NCBI GenBank assembly: GCA_036510065.1
Contig: DATCEO010000243.1
Location: 28,591 to 92,590 of the forward strand
DNA: 64,000 nt
Direction of reading: 5' to 3'
Source of the DNA: DASUBV01 sp036510065
GTDB lineage: Bacteria > Actinomycetota > Actinomycetes > Streptosporangiales > Streptosporangiaceae
A program made the translations under genes and the position numbers. Below the pieces are notes generated by a model. The model saw only the letters and a list, made by a program, of their open reading frames with translations, did not search any database and had not been told where the DNA came from. Below, piece by piece: positions 52,172 through 60,912 of this stretch. The first letter of the stretch is position 1. Each line of letters opens with the position of its first letter.

Positions 52172-55100
52172 CGCGGCTCTCCTTCGGCGCGTCAGCGGCT
52201 CCCGGTGTCCGCTGCTGATTACCGGTCTCGATCGTGATCCCGGCCCGCTGCCGGTACTCCTCGACGAAGCGCAGCAGGGCCGGCCCGACCGGCCGCCTGC
52301 CGGGCTGGATATCGCAGGAGGCCACCTTCGATTCCTGGATGTGCACGTTGGGGTCCAGGGTCACTCCGAACAGGTCATTGGCGGAATCGCCGGAAACCAG
52401 GGCCGAGGGACCCACGCCCCAGTGGTAGGGCAGGCCGATCTGGTGCACGACGCGGCCGCCGACCCGCAGCGGCACCACCCGGTCGGTGACCAGCACGCGC
52501 GCCTCGATGGCCGTGCGGGCACTGACGATGGTGGCCCACCCCAGGTGCTCCAGCCCGCGCTCGGCGGCCAGGGCCGGCGAGACCTCGCAGAAGAACTCCG
52601 GCTGCAGCTCGGACAGGTACGGCAGCCAGCGGCTCATCCCGCCCGCCGTGTGGTGCTCGGTGAGCCGGTAGGTGGTGAACACGTACGGGAACACCTCGGC
52701 CCCGGGCTCGCCGGCGGACGGGTTCTGCGGGTTATCCGGCCGCTTGAAGACCTGCCGGACGGGACTGGCCTGCTGCCGGTAGAAGGGGTTGCGGACCGGC
52801 GACTCCTGCGGCTCGTAGTGCGCGGGCATCGGCCCGTCCAGGAGCCCGGCCGGCGCGTACAGCCAGGCCTTGCCGTCGGCCTGCATGATGAAGGCGTCAT
52901 CGCCGGCCAGCCCCTTGGCGCCGCCGGTGCCGGGCTCGGGACGATAGGACGGCGCGGTGTCAGCCGGGAAGTCCGGCACGTCGTGACCGGTCCACTTGCC
53001 GGCCTGCTCGTCCCACCACACGTAGGCCTTGCGCTGGCTCCACGGCTGCCCGGCCGGGTCCGCCGAGGCCCGGTTGTACAGGGTGCGCCGGTTGGACGGC
53101 CAGGCCCAGCCCCATTCCGGGGCCACCCAGGACTGCTCCCGGCCCGGCTTGCGGCGCGCCGCCTGGTTCACGCCGTCCGCATAGACGCCGGTATAAATCC
53201 AGCACCCGCCCGAGGTCGAGCCGTCGGACTTCATCTCCGTGTACGAGCTCAGCGGCTGCCCGGCCTTCTCGCCGCTCAGGTGCCAGCCGTTGATCTCGCG
53301 CAGCACGTCCTCCGCTGACGGCTCACCATGCTCATCGACGGGGTAATCCCAGGTCAGATCGAGCAGCGGGCGATCCCGCGGATCAGTCGATCCCGCGAGG
53401 CGCTCCTTGAGCTTCCGGCCGAGCTGGTAGAAGAAATGCAGCTCGCTGCGGCAGTCACCCGGCGGCTCGACCGCCTTGTGGTGCCATTGCAGCATCCGCT
53501 GGGTCTGGGTGAGGCTGCCCTCCTTCTCCACATGCGACGCGGCCGGGAAGAAGAAGACCTCGGTCGCGATGCTCTCGGTGCGCAGCTCTCCGGTCGCGAT
53601 CTCGGGCGAGTCCTTCCAGAACGTGGCTGACTCGATCATGTTCAGGTCGCGGACCACCAGCCACTTCAGATGGGCCATCCCCAGCCGCTGCAGCTTGCCG
53701 TGCGCCGACCCGACCGCGGGGTTCTGCCCGAGCAGGAAGTACCCGTCGATCTTGTCTTCCACCATGTCCATGACGGTCTGATAGGTGCCATGGTCGCCGG
53801 TCAGCCGGGGCAGGTAGTCGAAGGCGAAGTCGTTGTCCGCCGTGGCCGCCTCTCCCCAGTAGGCCTTGAGCAGGCTGACGGTGTAGTCGCTGGCGTTGGC
53901 CCAGAAGCCCTTCTGGTTCTCGCTGGCCACGGTGTCCAGGTAATCCTGCAGCGAATCGTGCTCGCCGGCCTTCGGCATCGGCAGGTAACCGGGCAGCAGG
54001 TTGAACAGGGTGGGGATGTCGGTGGAGCCCTGGATCGAGGCGTGGCCGCGCAGGGCCAGGATGCCGCCGCCCGGCCGTCCCATGTTGCCGAGCAGCAGCT
54101 GGATGATGGCCGCGCCGCGAATGTACTGGATGGCGACCGTGTGATGGGTCCAGCCGACCGAGTAGACCCAGGCGGTGGTCCGCTCCCGGCCGCTGTTGGC
54201 GGTGACGTCCTCGCAGACCTGCAGGAACTGCTCGGCCGGAACGCCGCATGCCGCCGCGACCATCTCCGGGGTGTACCGGGCGTAGTGCCGCTTCAGCACC
54301 TGGAAGACGCACCGGGGGTCTTTCAGGGTGTAGTCATGCCGGGCTTCGCCATGCTCCAGCGGAACCCCGTGGCCGCCGAACTCGTGCCCGCCGGCGCGGG
54401 ACCCGCGGGACTCCTCACTTTCACCGCCGGCGTGCGAGGGCGGCGTGCGGCTGCCGGGCGCCCCCAGGCCCTCCACGCCCTCGTAGGACCATGACTCGGT
54501 GTCGTAGGTGCCGGTCTGCGGATCGTAACCGGAGAAGACCCCGTCCAGGTCGTCGACGTCCCGGAAGTCCTCGCGCAGGATGGTGGACGCGTTGGTATAG
54601 GCGAGCACGTACTCGTGGAAGTACTTCTCGTTGCTCAGGATGTAGTTGACGATGCCGCCCAGGAAGGCGATGTCGCTGCCGGCCCGCAGCGGCACGTGCA
54701 TGTCGGCAACCGCGGACGTGCGCGTGAACCGCGGGTCCACGTGAATGACCTTCGCGCCGCGGGCCTTCGCCTCCATCACCCACTGGAACCCGACCGGATG
54801 GCACTCGGCCATGTTCGAGCCCTGGATGACGATGCAGTCAGACTGCTGGAGGTCCTGCGTGAAGCTGGTGGCGCCGCCGCGGCCGAAGGAGGCCCCCAAA
54901 CTGGGGACGGTGGCGGAGTGTCATATACGGGCCTGGTTCTCGACCTGGATAGCGCCGGCCGCGGTGAACAGCTTCTTGATCAGGTAGTTCTCTTCGTTGT
55001 CCAGCGTGGCCCCGCCCAGCGAGGCGATCCCCATGGTCCGGTTCAGCCGGCGGCCGCCGGAGTCGGCGTCCTGCCAGCGCCGCGACCGCGACTCCAGCAG

Positions 55101-55484
55101 CCGGTCGACGATCATGTCGGTGGCCTGCTCCAGGTCCAGCGGCTCCCACTGCGTCCCGTAGGGCCGCCGGTACAGCATGGCCGTCTGCCGGCCGGGCGAG
55201 TTGACCAGCTGCTCGCTGGCCGAGCCCTTCGGGCATAGCCGCCCCCGGCTGATCGGGGAATCGGGATCGCCCTCGATCTGGACGACCTTCTCGTCCTTCA
55301 CGAAGACCTGCTGCCCGCAGCCTACGGCGCAGTAGGGGCAGACGCTCCGCACCACCCGGTCGGCGGTGCTGGTTCGCGGCGTCCAGTCGTGATGGCCCCG
55401 CGCGGAGATCCCCCGGCCTAGCGGGTCACCGTCCGCCGCCTGGCGGAGCACCGGCCACTGCAACAGCTTCTTCGCCAGGCCCAC
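52164..55484 (-). CDS. Selenocysteine-containing formate dehydrogenase alpha subunit (TGA read-through)
   Basis: 1106 residues when the in-frame TGA at 54923-54921 is read as selenocysteine 188; GTG start with AAGGAGG upstream. It oxidises formate to CO2 at a molybdenum or tungsten bis-pterin. CPYCAVGCG (Cys49, 52, 56) with Cys84 binds a 4Fe-4S cluster. ENQARI-Sec-HSATVPSLGASFGRGG is the active site. Molybdopterin domains follow (SDCIVIQGSNMAECHPVGF; dinucleotide-binding C-terminal domain). It lacks a Tat signal, unlike E. coli FdnG, so the active site probably faces the cytoplasm. Automatic annotation would split it into two proteins. Confidence 0.92.
54894..54920 (-). promoter_or_regulatory. 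Candidate bacterial SECIS element
   Basis: Directly after the TGA the mRNA can form CCCC-AGUUU-GGGG, with the loop 19-23 bases downstream of the codon, within the distance expected for SelB binding in bacteria. Outer GC-rich flanks may extend the stem. No fold energy was computed. Confidence 0.55.
54921..54923 (-). other. TGA codon read as selenocysteine
   Basis: The only interruption between two parts of one formate dehydrogenase frame. It aligns with the known selenocysteine position of bacterial FdhF/FdnG-type enzymes, followed by His-Ser. Decoding needs selA, selB, selC and selD, which are not in this window. Confidence 0.9.
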
Positions 55485-55551
55485 GAATGTTCCTCCTTGC
55501 CGCCGCCCGCACGGACAGTTTCATTTAACACCCGGCCGGGCGGGGCTCGCT

Positions 55552-55655
55552 GCCGGGCCGATGGCCGGTTTCTGCCGGTCCGGCCGGATGGCCGGGCCGA
55601 TGGCCGGTTTCTGCCGGTCCGGCCGGGTGGCCGGGCCGATGGCCGGTTCGGCGGG
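55552..55655. repeat. 39-bp tandem repeat, 2.7 units
   Basis: Units at 55552-55590 and 55591-55629 differ at one base; a partial third unit runs to 55655. Each contains GGCCGGTTTCTGCCGG. The array lies between the formate dehydrogenase start and the end of the next minus-strand gene, in a 190-bp gap that otherwise shows only the alpha-subunit ribosome site. Confidence 0.9.
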
Positions 55656-55674
55656 TGCCGGGGCCGGCCGGCGG

Positions 55675-56553
55675 CTAGCTGCCCGGCCCGTCAGCGCCAC
55701 CGGGCGCGAACTCGATGTAGACCGCGGCGATGTCGTCGCCGCCATGACCGGCCGCGGCCGTGGCGGCATACAGCTCGTGCAGCGTCCGGAGCAGGTCCTG
55801 GCGGAATCCGGCCCGGCTGGCGGCATCGACCATCAGCCCGACGTCCTTCAGCACGCCCTCGACGGAGAACGAGGGCGGGTACCGGCCGGTGAGCATCTCC
55901 TTGGCCTTCAGCTGCGCGTAGGGCGTGTCGGCCGGGCCGCCGCCGATGGCCTCCAGGAACAGGCCGGGCTCGACTCCGAGGGTGGCCGCGAGCCCGAGCG
56001 ACTGCCCGAGCGCCGCGGTCATCGAGGCGATCCAGGCGTTGCAGGCCAGCTTGAGGGCCATGCCCTGGCCGATCCGGTCCCCCGCGTAGATGGTCTTGAC
56101 CCCGATGGCGTCGAAGACGGGCTGCACGCGCTGGGCGAGCTCGCGCGGGCCGGAGACGAGCGGGACGAGCTTGCCCTCCTCGGCCGGCTGCTTGGTTCCC
56201 AGCACCGGCGCGTCCAGCAGCGGGATGCCGTGCTCGCTCGCCAGGCGCTCCACCCGGGCGATGCCATCCAGGCCGACCGTCGCGGCCTGGATCCACACCG
56301 CGCCGGCGGCCAGCCCGGGGATCATGGCCTCGGCGATCTCGAGCACCGCCGCGGCATCGAAGGCCATCGTCAGCACGGCATCCGCGCCGGCCACCGCGTC
56401 CGGCACCGTGACGGCCACCGTCGCGCCGTCGGCCTTCAGCGGCTCGGCTCGCTCGGGGGTCCGGTTCCACGCGGTGACGTCCAGGCCGGCGCGCAGCATG
56501 CTGCGGACGATGCCCGCGCCCATGGTGCCGGTACCGAGCACGGCGACTCTCAT
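55675..56553 (-). CDS. 3-hydroxyisobutyrate dehydrogenase family NAD(P) oxidoreductase
   Basis: 292 aa, ATG start with GAGGAG upstream. N-terminal Rossmann motif VAVLGTGTMGAGIVRSMLRAG with WNRTPERAEPL choosing NADP, the substrate segment DAPVLGTKQPAEEGKL, and GQGMALKLACNAW holding the catalytic Lys. Such enzymes act on beta-hydroxy acids or reduce imines; the substrate is open. It stands upstream of the formate dehydrogenase operon on the same strand, separated by tandem repeats. Confidence 0.85.
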   Translation of the reverse strand: MRVAVLGTGTMGAGIVRSMLRAGLDVTAWNRTPERAEPLKADGATVAVTVPDAVAGADAVLTMAFDAAAVLEIAEAMIPGLAAGAVWIQAATVGLDGIARVERLASEHGIPLLDAPVLGTKQPAEEGKLVPLVSGPRELAQRVQPVFDAIGVKTIYAGDRIGQGMALKLACNAWIASMTAALGQSLGLAATLGVEPGLFLEAIGGGPADTPYAQLKAKEMLTGRYPPSFSVEGVLKDVGLMVDAASRAGFRQDLLRTLHELYAATAAAGHGGDDIAAVYIEFAPGGADGPGS

Positions 56554-56673
56554 GAGTTCTTCTCCTCATCGGCTTGTCGGCGGTCTCCGCAGGACTGCCC
56601 AGGACACCGGGTCATATTCCGCCGCGGCCGCTTAATTGCGCAAGACCCGGGCGCCGCGGGCCGGGCTGGGTCG

Positions 56674-57843
56674 CTACCGGGCCCGGAGCACGGTCCGGCG
56701 GTAGCCGGTGATGGCCGAGCGCAGCTCGAGCACGGCCTGCACGCGGGCCCCGGCCAGCGCCGCGTCCTGTGGTACCAGGGACGGGCGCAGCGCCACCGGG
56801 CGGGCGAGGCGGTCACCGGCCGCCCGCACGGCCGCCAGGAGGATCGGGTCGGCTCCCCAGGTGCCGCCGACCACGACGACCGCCGGGTCGGCCAGTGCGA
56901 CGGCCGCCGACAGCACGCCGCTCACTGCCGTGCCGACGGCGTCAAGCGCCGCCCTGGCCGCTGCCCCCGGGCCCGTGAGGGCGGCGGTCAGCGCGGCGAC
57001 GTCGATCGCGGTCGAGTCCGGGTGGCGCACGCCCAGCTCGGCGAACACGTCGATGAACGCCATCGCGCGACCACCCGGGCCGGCGGTGACCACGTGGGCG
57101 ATCTCGCCGGCGATGCCGCCGTGGCCGCGCCGGACCTCGCCGTCGCTGACAACCGCGCAGCCCAGGCCTTCCCCGAGGTACAGGTAGACGAAGTCGTCCG
57201 CCCAGCCGGCCTGGTCGGCCGAGCCGGCCTGCGCCGCCGCTCGCTCAGCGCGAGCCGCCCAGTTGACGTCGTTGTCGACCAGGACCGGCCCGGCGACCAG
57301 GTCGGCCAGGGCCTCGACGGGTGACAGCTCACCGACCAGGAACGGGGCGTCGGGCAGCTGGATGAGCCGGCCGGTGGCCCGGTCGACCGGGTCGGCCGCG
57401 CTGACCACGGCCAGCCGGACCGGCGCGCGGGCCTGCGCCGCCACCCGCAGGCACGCCTCGTGCACCGATGCCGTCACCCTGGCCGTCTGGACCGGCCGGC
57501 TGACGGGCTCGATGGTGCGGGCCACGACATTGCCGTAGGCGTCCGCGATCTCGGCGGTGATGCCTTCCGGGGCGATGCTGACGGCCAGGGCGCAGCCGAT
57601 GCCGTCCGCCAGGGCGTAGTAGGAGCCGGCCCGGCCTCGGCCGGTGCTCCGGGCCCCGGTGTCGACGACGACTCCCGCTGCCTCCAGGCGGCGCACGCTC
57701 TCGCCGACCGTCGGCTTCGAGATCCCGGTCCGCGTGGCCAGCCCCGCCCGGGTCAGGCGCGTCTCGTCCATGAGCGCCCGCAGTACGTGCTCGTCGCTCA
57801 GCTCGCGCAAGAGCTCCAGCGAGGGCTTGGTCGCAGTCACCAC
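56674..57843 (-). CDS. ROK family transcriptional regulator
   Basis: 389 aa, GTG start (a second GTG follows at once). N-terminal winged helix (HVLRALMDETRLTRAGLATRTGISKPTVGESVRRLEAAGVV), then a sugar-kinase-like fold with VLVDNDVNWAARAE and GGIAGEIAHV. The zinc-binding Cys cluster of sugar-kinase ROK proteins is missing, which fits a pure regulator. Divergent from the DUF1479 gene 83 bp away, with an inverted repeat between, so it probably represses it. Confidence 0.85.
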   Translation of the reverse strand: MVTATKPSLELLRELSDEHVLRALMDETRLTRAGLATRTGISKPTVGESVRRLEAAGVVVDTGARSTGRGRAGSYYALADGIGCALAVSIAPEGITAEIADAYGNVVARTIEPVSRPVQTARVTASVHEACLRVAAQARAPVRLAVVSAADPVDRATGRLIQLPDAPFLVGELSPVEALADLVAGPVLVDNDVNWAARAERAAAQAGSADQAGWADDFVYLYLGEGLGCAVVSDGEVRRGHGGIAGEIAHVVTAGPGGRAMAFIDVFAELGVRHPDSTAIDVAALTAALTGPGAAARAALDAVGTAVSGVLSAAVALADPAVVVVGGTWGADPILLAAVRAAGDRLARPVALRPSLVPQDAALAGARVQAVLELRSAITGYRRTVLRAR

Positions 57844-57855
57844 GCTAGTTTAGAC

Positions 57856-57911
57856 AGGACTCTTGCCCAAATGCGCCGACCGGGCCTATGGTGTTATTGG
57901 TAAGGAGTCCT
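57856..57911. promoter_or_regulatory. Inverted repeat between ROK and DUF1479 genes
   Basis: AGGACTCTTGCC (57856-57867) and GGTAAGGAGTCCT (57899-57911) are inverted copies with one insertion and one change, 31 bp apart. The second overlaps the leader of the DUF1479 gene. They are candidate ROK half sites, possibly looped. Confidence 0.4.
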
Positions 57912-57926
57912 CCCCAAGGAGCTGTC

Positions 57927-59249
57927 ATGGCCACCTCCACGTACGTCCGCACGGAGCTGCCGGAACTACCGCACTGGGATACGCCGCCCGATGACCTGCC
58001 CGGCGCGGTCCGGCAGATCAAGGCGGCGCTGCGGGCCCGCATCCAAGCCTCCGGCCGCTCCGTTGAGGAGGTGTTCGCCGTGATCGAGCAGCGAGTGCGC
58101 CGGGCCGACGAGCAGATCGCGGCGGAGCAGGCCCGCCGTGAAACCGTGTGGCCGGTCATCGACTATGCCGACATCGCCGCCGGCACCGTGCCGCCGGAGC
58201 AGCTCGCCCGACTCCATCAGCGCGGCTGCCTGGTCGTGCGCGGTCACTTCGACCGGGACCAGGCCCTGGGCTGGGATCGGGACATTATGGACTACGTCGA
58301 GTCCAACCGGTTCTTCGAGACCTACCGGGGCCCGGCCGACGACTTCTTCGGCAGCGTCGGCTCCCGGCCCGAGATCTACCCGATCTACTGGTCCCCGGCC
58401 CAGATGCAGGCCCGGCAGAGCGACCGGATGGCCCGCGTCCAGGCCTTTCTCAACGCTCAGTGGACCAGCCAGGCCGACGGCGTGCAGGGCGGCGGAGCCC
58501 GGGACGGCGCGCGGTGGTTCGACCCGCAGCGGCAGCTGCTCTATCCCGACCGCATCCGCCGCCGTCCCGAGGGCGCCGACTCCGTCGGCCTGGGCACCCA
58601 CCTCGACCCCGGCACGCTGGACCTGTGGCTGACTCAGGCCTGCCAGCAGGCGTTCCGGCACTTGTTCGACGGCACCGTCGAGGCCTACGACCCCTGGGAC
58701 CCCGCCCACCGCACCGACGGTCCCCAGTACCCCGGAACCACGATGTGCTCGGCCTTCCGCACCTTCCAGGGCTGGACCGCGCTGTCGGACATGGGCCACG
58801 ACCAGGGCGTGCTGCACACCGTCCCGATCCCGGAGGCCATGGGCTACCTCATGCTGCGCCCGCTGCTGTCCGACGTTGCCGACGACGACATGTGCGGCGT
58901 CACCACCAACCAGGTCTTCCCGGCCAACCAGACCTGGCACTCGCTGCTCATGGACGCGCTGACCGGCATCCCGGACATCCGGGCCGGCGACTCGGTCTGG
59001 TGGCACTGCGACATGATCCACAGCGTGGCGCCGGTCCAGAACCAGCAGGGCTGGGGCAACGTCATGTACATCCCGGCCGCCCCCTGGTGTCCTCGCAACG
59101 AGCGGTACGCGGCCGTTGCCCGCGAGGCTTTCATCACCGGCTCCAGCCCGCGCGACTTCCCCGACGAGAACTACGAGCGCGACTGGCCCAACCGCTTCCG
59201 GCCCGACGACCTCAGCGAGAACGGCCGGCGCGGCCTCGGCCTGGACTGA
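57927..59249 (+). CDS. DUF1479 (YbiU-like) iron/2-oxoglutarate oxygenase-fold protein
   Basis: 440 aa from ATG 57927 with AAGGAG 6 bases upstream. GTHLDPGTLDLWLTQAC holds a His-x-Asp pair and SVWWHCDMIHSVAPVQN a distal His, the iron ligands of the double-stranded beta-helix fold; FDRDQALGWDRDIMDYVESN and NVMYIPAAPWCPRNERY match DUF1479. The E. coli relative YbiU is uncharacterised. Regulation by the divergent ROK protein suggests a sugar or amino-sugar related substrate, which is only inference. Confidence 0.85.
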   Translation: MATSTYVRTELPELPHWDTPPDDLPGAVRQIKAALRARIQASGRSVEEVFAVIEQRVRRADEQIAAEQARRETVWPVIDYADIAAGTVPPEQLARLHQRGCLVVRGHFDRDQALGWDRDIMDYVESNRFFETYRGPADDFFGSVGSRPEIYPIYWSPAQMQARQSDRMARVQAFLNAQWTSQADGVQGGGARDGARWFDPQRQLLYPDRIRRRPEGADSVGLGTHLDPGTLDLWLTQACQQAFRHLFDGTVEAYDPWDPAHRTDGPQYPGTTMCSAFRTFQGWTALSDMGHDQGVLHTVPIPEAMGYLMLRPLLSDVADDDMCGVTTNQVFPANQTWHSLLMDALTGIPDIRAGDSVWWHCDMIHSVAPVQNQQGWGNVMYIPAAPWCPRNERYAAVAREAFITGSSPRDFPDENYERDWPNRFRPDDLSENGRRGLGLD

Positions 59250-59280
59250 TCACCCGAGCCCATGTCGGGATCAGCCGGGA

Positions 59281-59751
59281 TCAGACCCGGCGGGACGAGC
59301 GCAGCACGTAGAGGCTGGCCGCGTAGCACAGCAGCGCGACGCCGGTGAGGACCGACATTCCCATGGACTCAGCACGCTGGCCGCTGCTGGTGAAGCCGGC
59401 TCCCATGATGGCGGCCAGGGCCAGCGCGAACAGGCCGGCCGCAGACGCCGCGATGGTGGCCGGGTGGCGAGCCAGGACGGCCTGCGCGAGTACGCCCAGG
59501 GCCCCCAGCCCGAGCAGCAGCCCGATCACGGCGTGGATGCTGAGCGTCGCGGGCCCGTTCGCGATCGCGCTGCCCAGGCTCCGGCCATGGTCGGCCGGGG
59601 GGATCGTGACGTACAAGTTGACGTACATGCCGATGGCGTACTCCGCCACGATCAGCCCCAGGACGGCCAGGCTGCCCCGCCGCACCCTGGCCAGCCTGGT
59701 CGTGGCCGCAGTGCTCACGGCCCGGGCGGGAGATTCTGCGTTCAGGCTCAT
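59281..59751 (-). CDS. Four-helix membrane protein, unknown function
   Basis: 156 aa, ATG start. Four hydrophobic helices (SLAVLGLIVAEYAIGMYVNLYV; LSIHAVIGLLLGLGALGVLA; ATIAASAAGLFALALAAIMGAGF; MSVLTGVALLCYAASLYVL). HAVIG in helix 2 could bind haem or metal, but a single His is weak evidence. Small proteins of this kind are common in actinomycetes. It follows the ICMT-like gene on the same strand. Confidence 0.65.
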   Translation of the reverse strand: MSLNAESPARAVSTAATTRLARVRRGSLAVLGLIVAEYAIGMYVNLYVTIPPADHGRSLGSAIANGPATLSIHAVIGLLLGLGALGVLAQAVLARHPATIAASAAGLFALALAAIMGAGFTSSGQRAESMGMSVLTGVALLCYAASLYVLRSSRRV

Positions 59752-59826
59752 CTGCTCACCTCACTGCTGGTTGCGCCGGCTGCCGGTCCGGGCGCAAGGC
59801 CCGGCCGCCAGCCGGGAATGTCATCC

Positions 59827-60522
59827 TTAGCCGCGACGCGGCGGGCGGAGGATCCAGCGCGGGACCGTGCGCCGGTACTCCTGGTAAGTGCTGCCGAAGC
59901 GGCGGCGCAGCGCCCGCTCTTCGTAGCCGGTGACGAACAGGTGGAAGAAGACCGCCATGGCGCCGGCGTAGGCCAGCAGCCGCGGCGACATGAACAGCCA
60001 GGCCTGCCCCGCGACAATCAGGACCGCGGCCAGGTAGATCGGGTTGCGCACCCAGCGGTAGGGGCCAGCCGCGACAACCCGCGACGGCGCGTCCCACGGG
60101 CCGGGAGTGCCACGTCCCACCGCCGCGAAGTCCCAGACGCACCACGCGTACAGGGCCGTCCCGGCCGCGATGACGGCGACCGCCTCCCACGCCGCCGGGG
60201 TGGCGGTGTGCCCCTGCCGGGTCAGGATCCACCACGGAAGCCAGGCTCCCCCCAGCCCTGGCACCACGACGGTGAACACAAGGTTGCGCACCACCAGGCT
60301 GAGCGCGCCCGCCATGGGCGCCGCCGTGATCAGCACGGCGGCCCGGCGCAGGGCGCGGGCCCGTTCCACGACTGCCGCGGCGGCCAGGTCGAGACCGGCC
60401 CGCAGCGGCGTGCAGTCACCCGCGCGGATGAGCTCCTCGGTGAGGCTGGCGACCTCCCGGCCGTAACGGTCCCGCCAGGCGCGCGGATACAGCGCCAGCA
60501 GACAGCGCATCCGGCGGCTCAT
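59827..60522 (-). CDS. ICMT-like methyltransferase membrane protein with N-terminal LYPRAWRDRYG domain
   Basis: 231 aa from ATG 60522, overlapping the PadR stop as ATGA. Residues 1-60 (MRCLLALYPRAWRDRYGREVASLTEEL) are a short soluble segment often found beside PadR regulators. The rest is membrane-bound with the isoprenylcysteine or phospholipid methyltransferase signature GPYRWVRNPIYLAAVLIV and EERALRRRFGSTYQEYRRTVPRWI near the C-terminus. The methyl acceptor is unknown. Confidence 0.78.
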   Translation of the reverse strand: MSRRMRCLLALYPRAWRDRYGREVASLTEELIRAGDCTPLRAGLDLAAAAVVERARALRRAAVLITAAPMAGALSLVVRNLVFTVVVPGLGGAWLPWWILTRQGHTATPAAWEAVAVIAAGTALYAWCVWDFAAVGRGTPGPWDAPSRVVAAGPYRWVRNPIYLAAVLIVAGQAWLFMSPRLLAYAGAMAVFFHLFVTGYEERALRRRFGSTYQEYRRTVPRWILRPPRRG

Positions 60523-60836
60523 GACGGCGCCGCCGCGATGCGCCGCAGCCCGATCTCTGCGATGCGGACCGACTCGGACAGCCGCTCGCGCAGCTGCTCC
60601 CGGCCGGCCGGGGTGATCTGGTAGGGGTGCCTGCGGTCCTGCTCTGGCAGCGCCGCGACCAGGCCGGCCTGTTCCAGCTTGGCCAGCGCACCGTAAAGCG
60701 TCCCGGCACCGAGCGTCAGCCCGGCGAACTCCTCGATGTCCTTGATCAGCGCGTAGCCGTGCTTCGGCGAGCCGGCCAGGCTGGTCAGGATCAGGACGCT
60801 GCGGTCCGATGACCCGCGGATCGATTCTCTGGTCAT
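60519..60836 (-). CDS. PadR family transcriptional regulator
   Basis: 105 aa, ATG start. VLILTSLAGSPKHGYALIKDIEEFAGLTLGAGTLYGALAKLEQAGLVAAL is the PadR winged helix; it has a short C-terminal helix as in subfamily 2. It overlaps the ICMT-like gene by four bases and so controls it in the same operon. A TACA-N8-TGTA inverted repeat lies 33 bp upstream. Confidence 0.88.
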   Translation of the reverse strand: MTRESIRGSSDRSVLILTSLAGSPKHGYALIKDIEEFAGLTLGAGTLYGALAKLEQAGLVAALPEQDRRHPYQITPAGREQLRERLSESVRIAEIGLRRIAAAPS

Positions 60837-60868
60837 GCACTCGCCTCCCTGACTATCTCCAATAACAG

Positions 60869-60884
60869 TACATCCAAAAGTGTA
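60869..60884. promoter_or_regulatory. PadR operator candidate TACA-N8-TGTA
   Basis: TACATCCAAAAGTGTA lies in the AT-rich promoter region upstream of the PadR gene and 29 bp before the divergent methyltransferase. The spacing and the ACAT/TGT halves are typical of PadR sites. Confidence 0.5.
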
Positions 60885-60912
60885 GTAGCGCTAGCGCTGA
60901 CGGCGGCGGGGC

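Noticed and set aside
54899..54923. Treating the formate dehydrogenase TGA as a nonsense mutation
   Set aside because: It coincides with the known selenocysteine site and both sides are intact family sequence, so read-through is far more likely.
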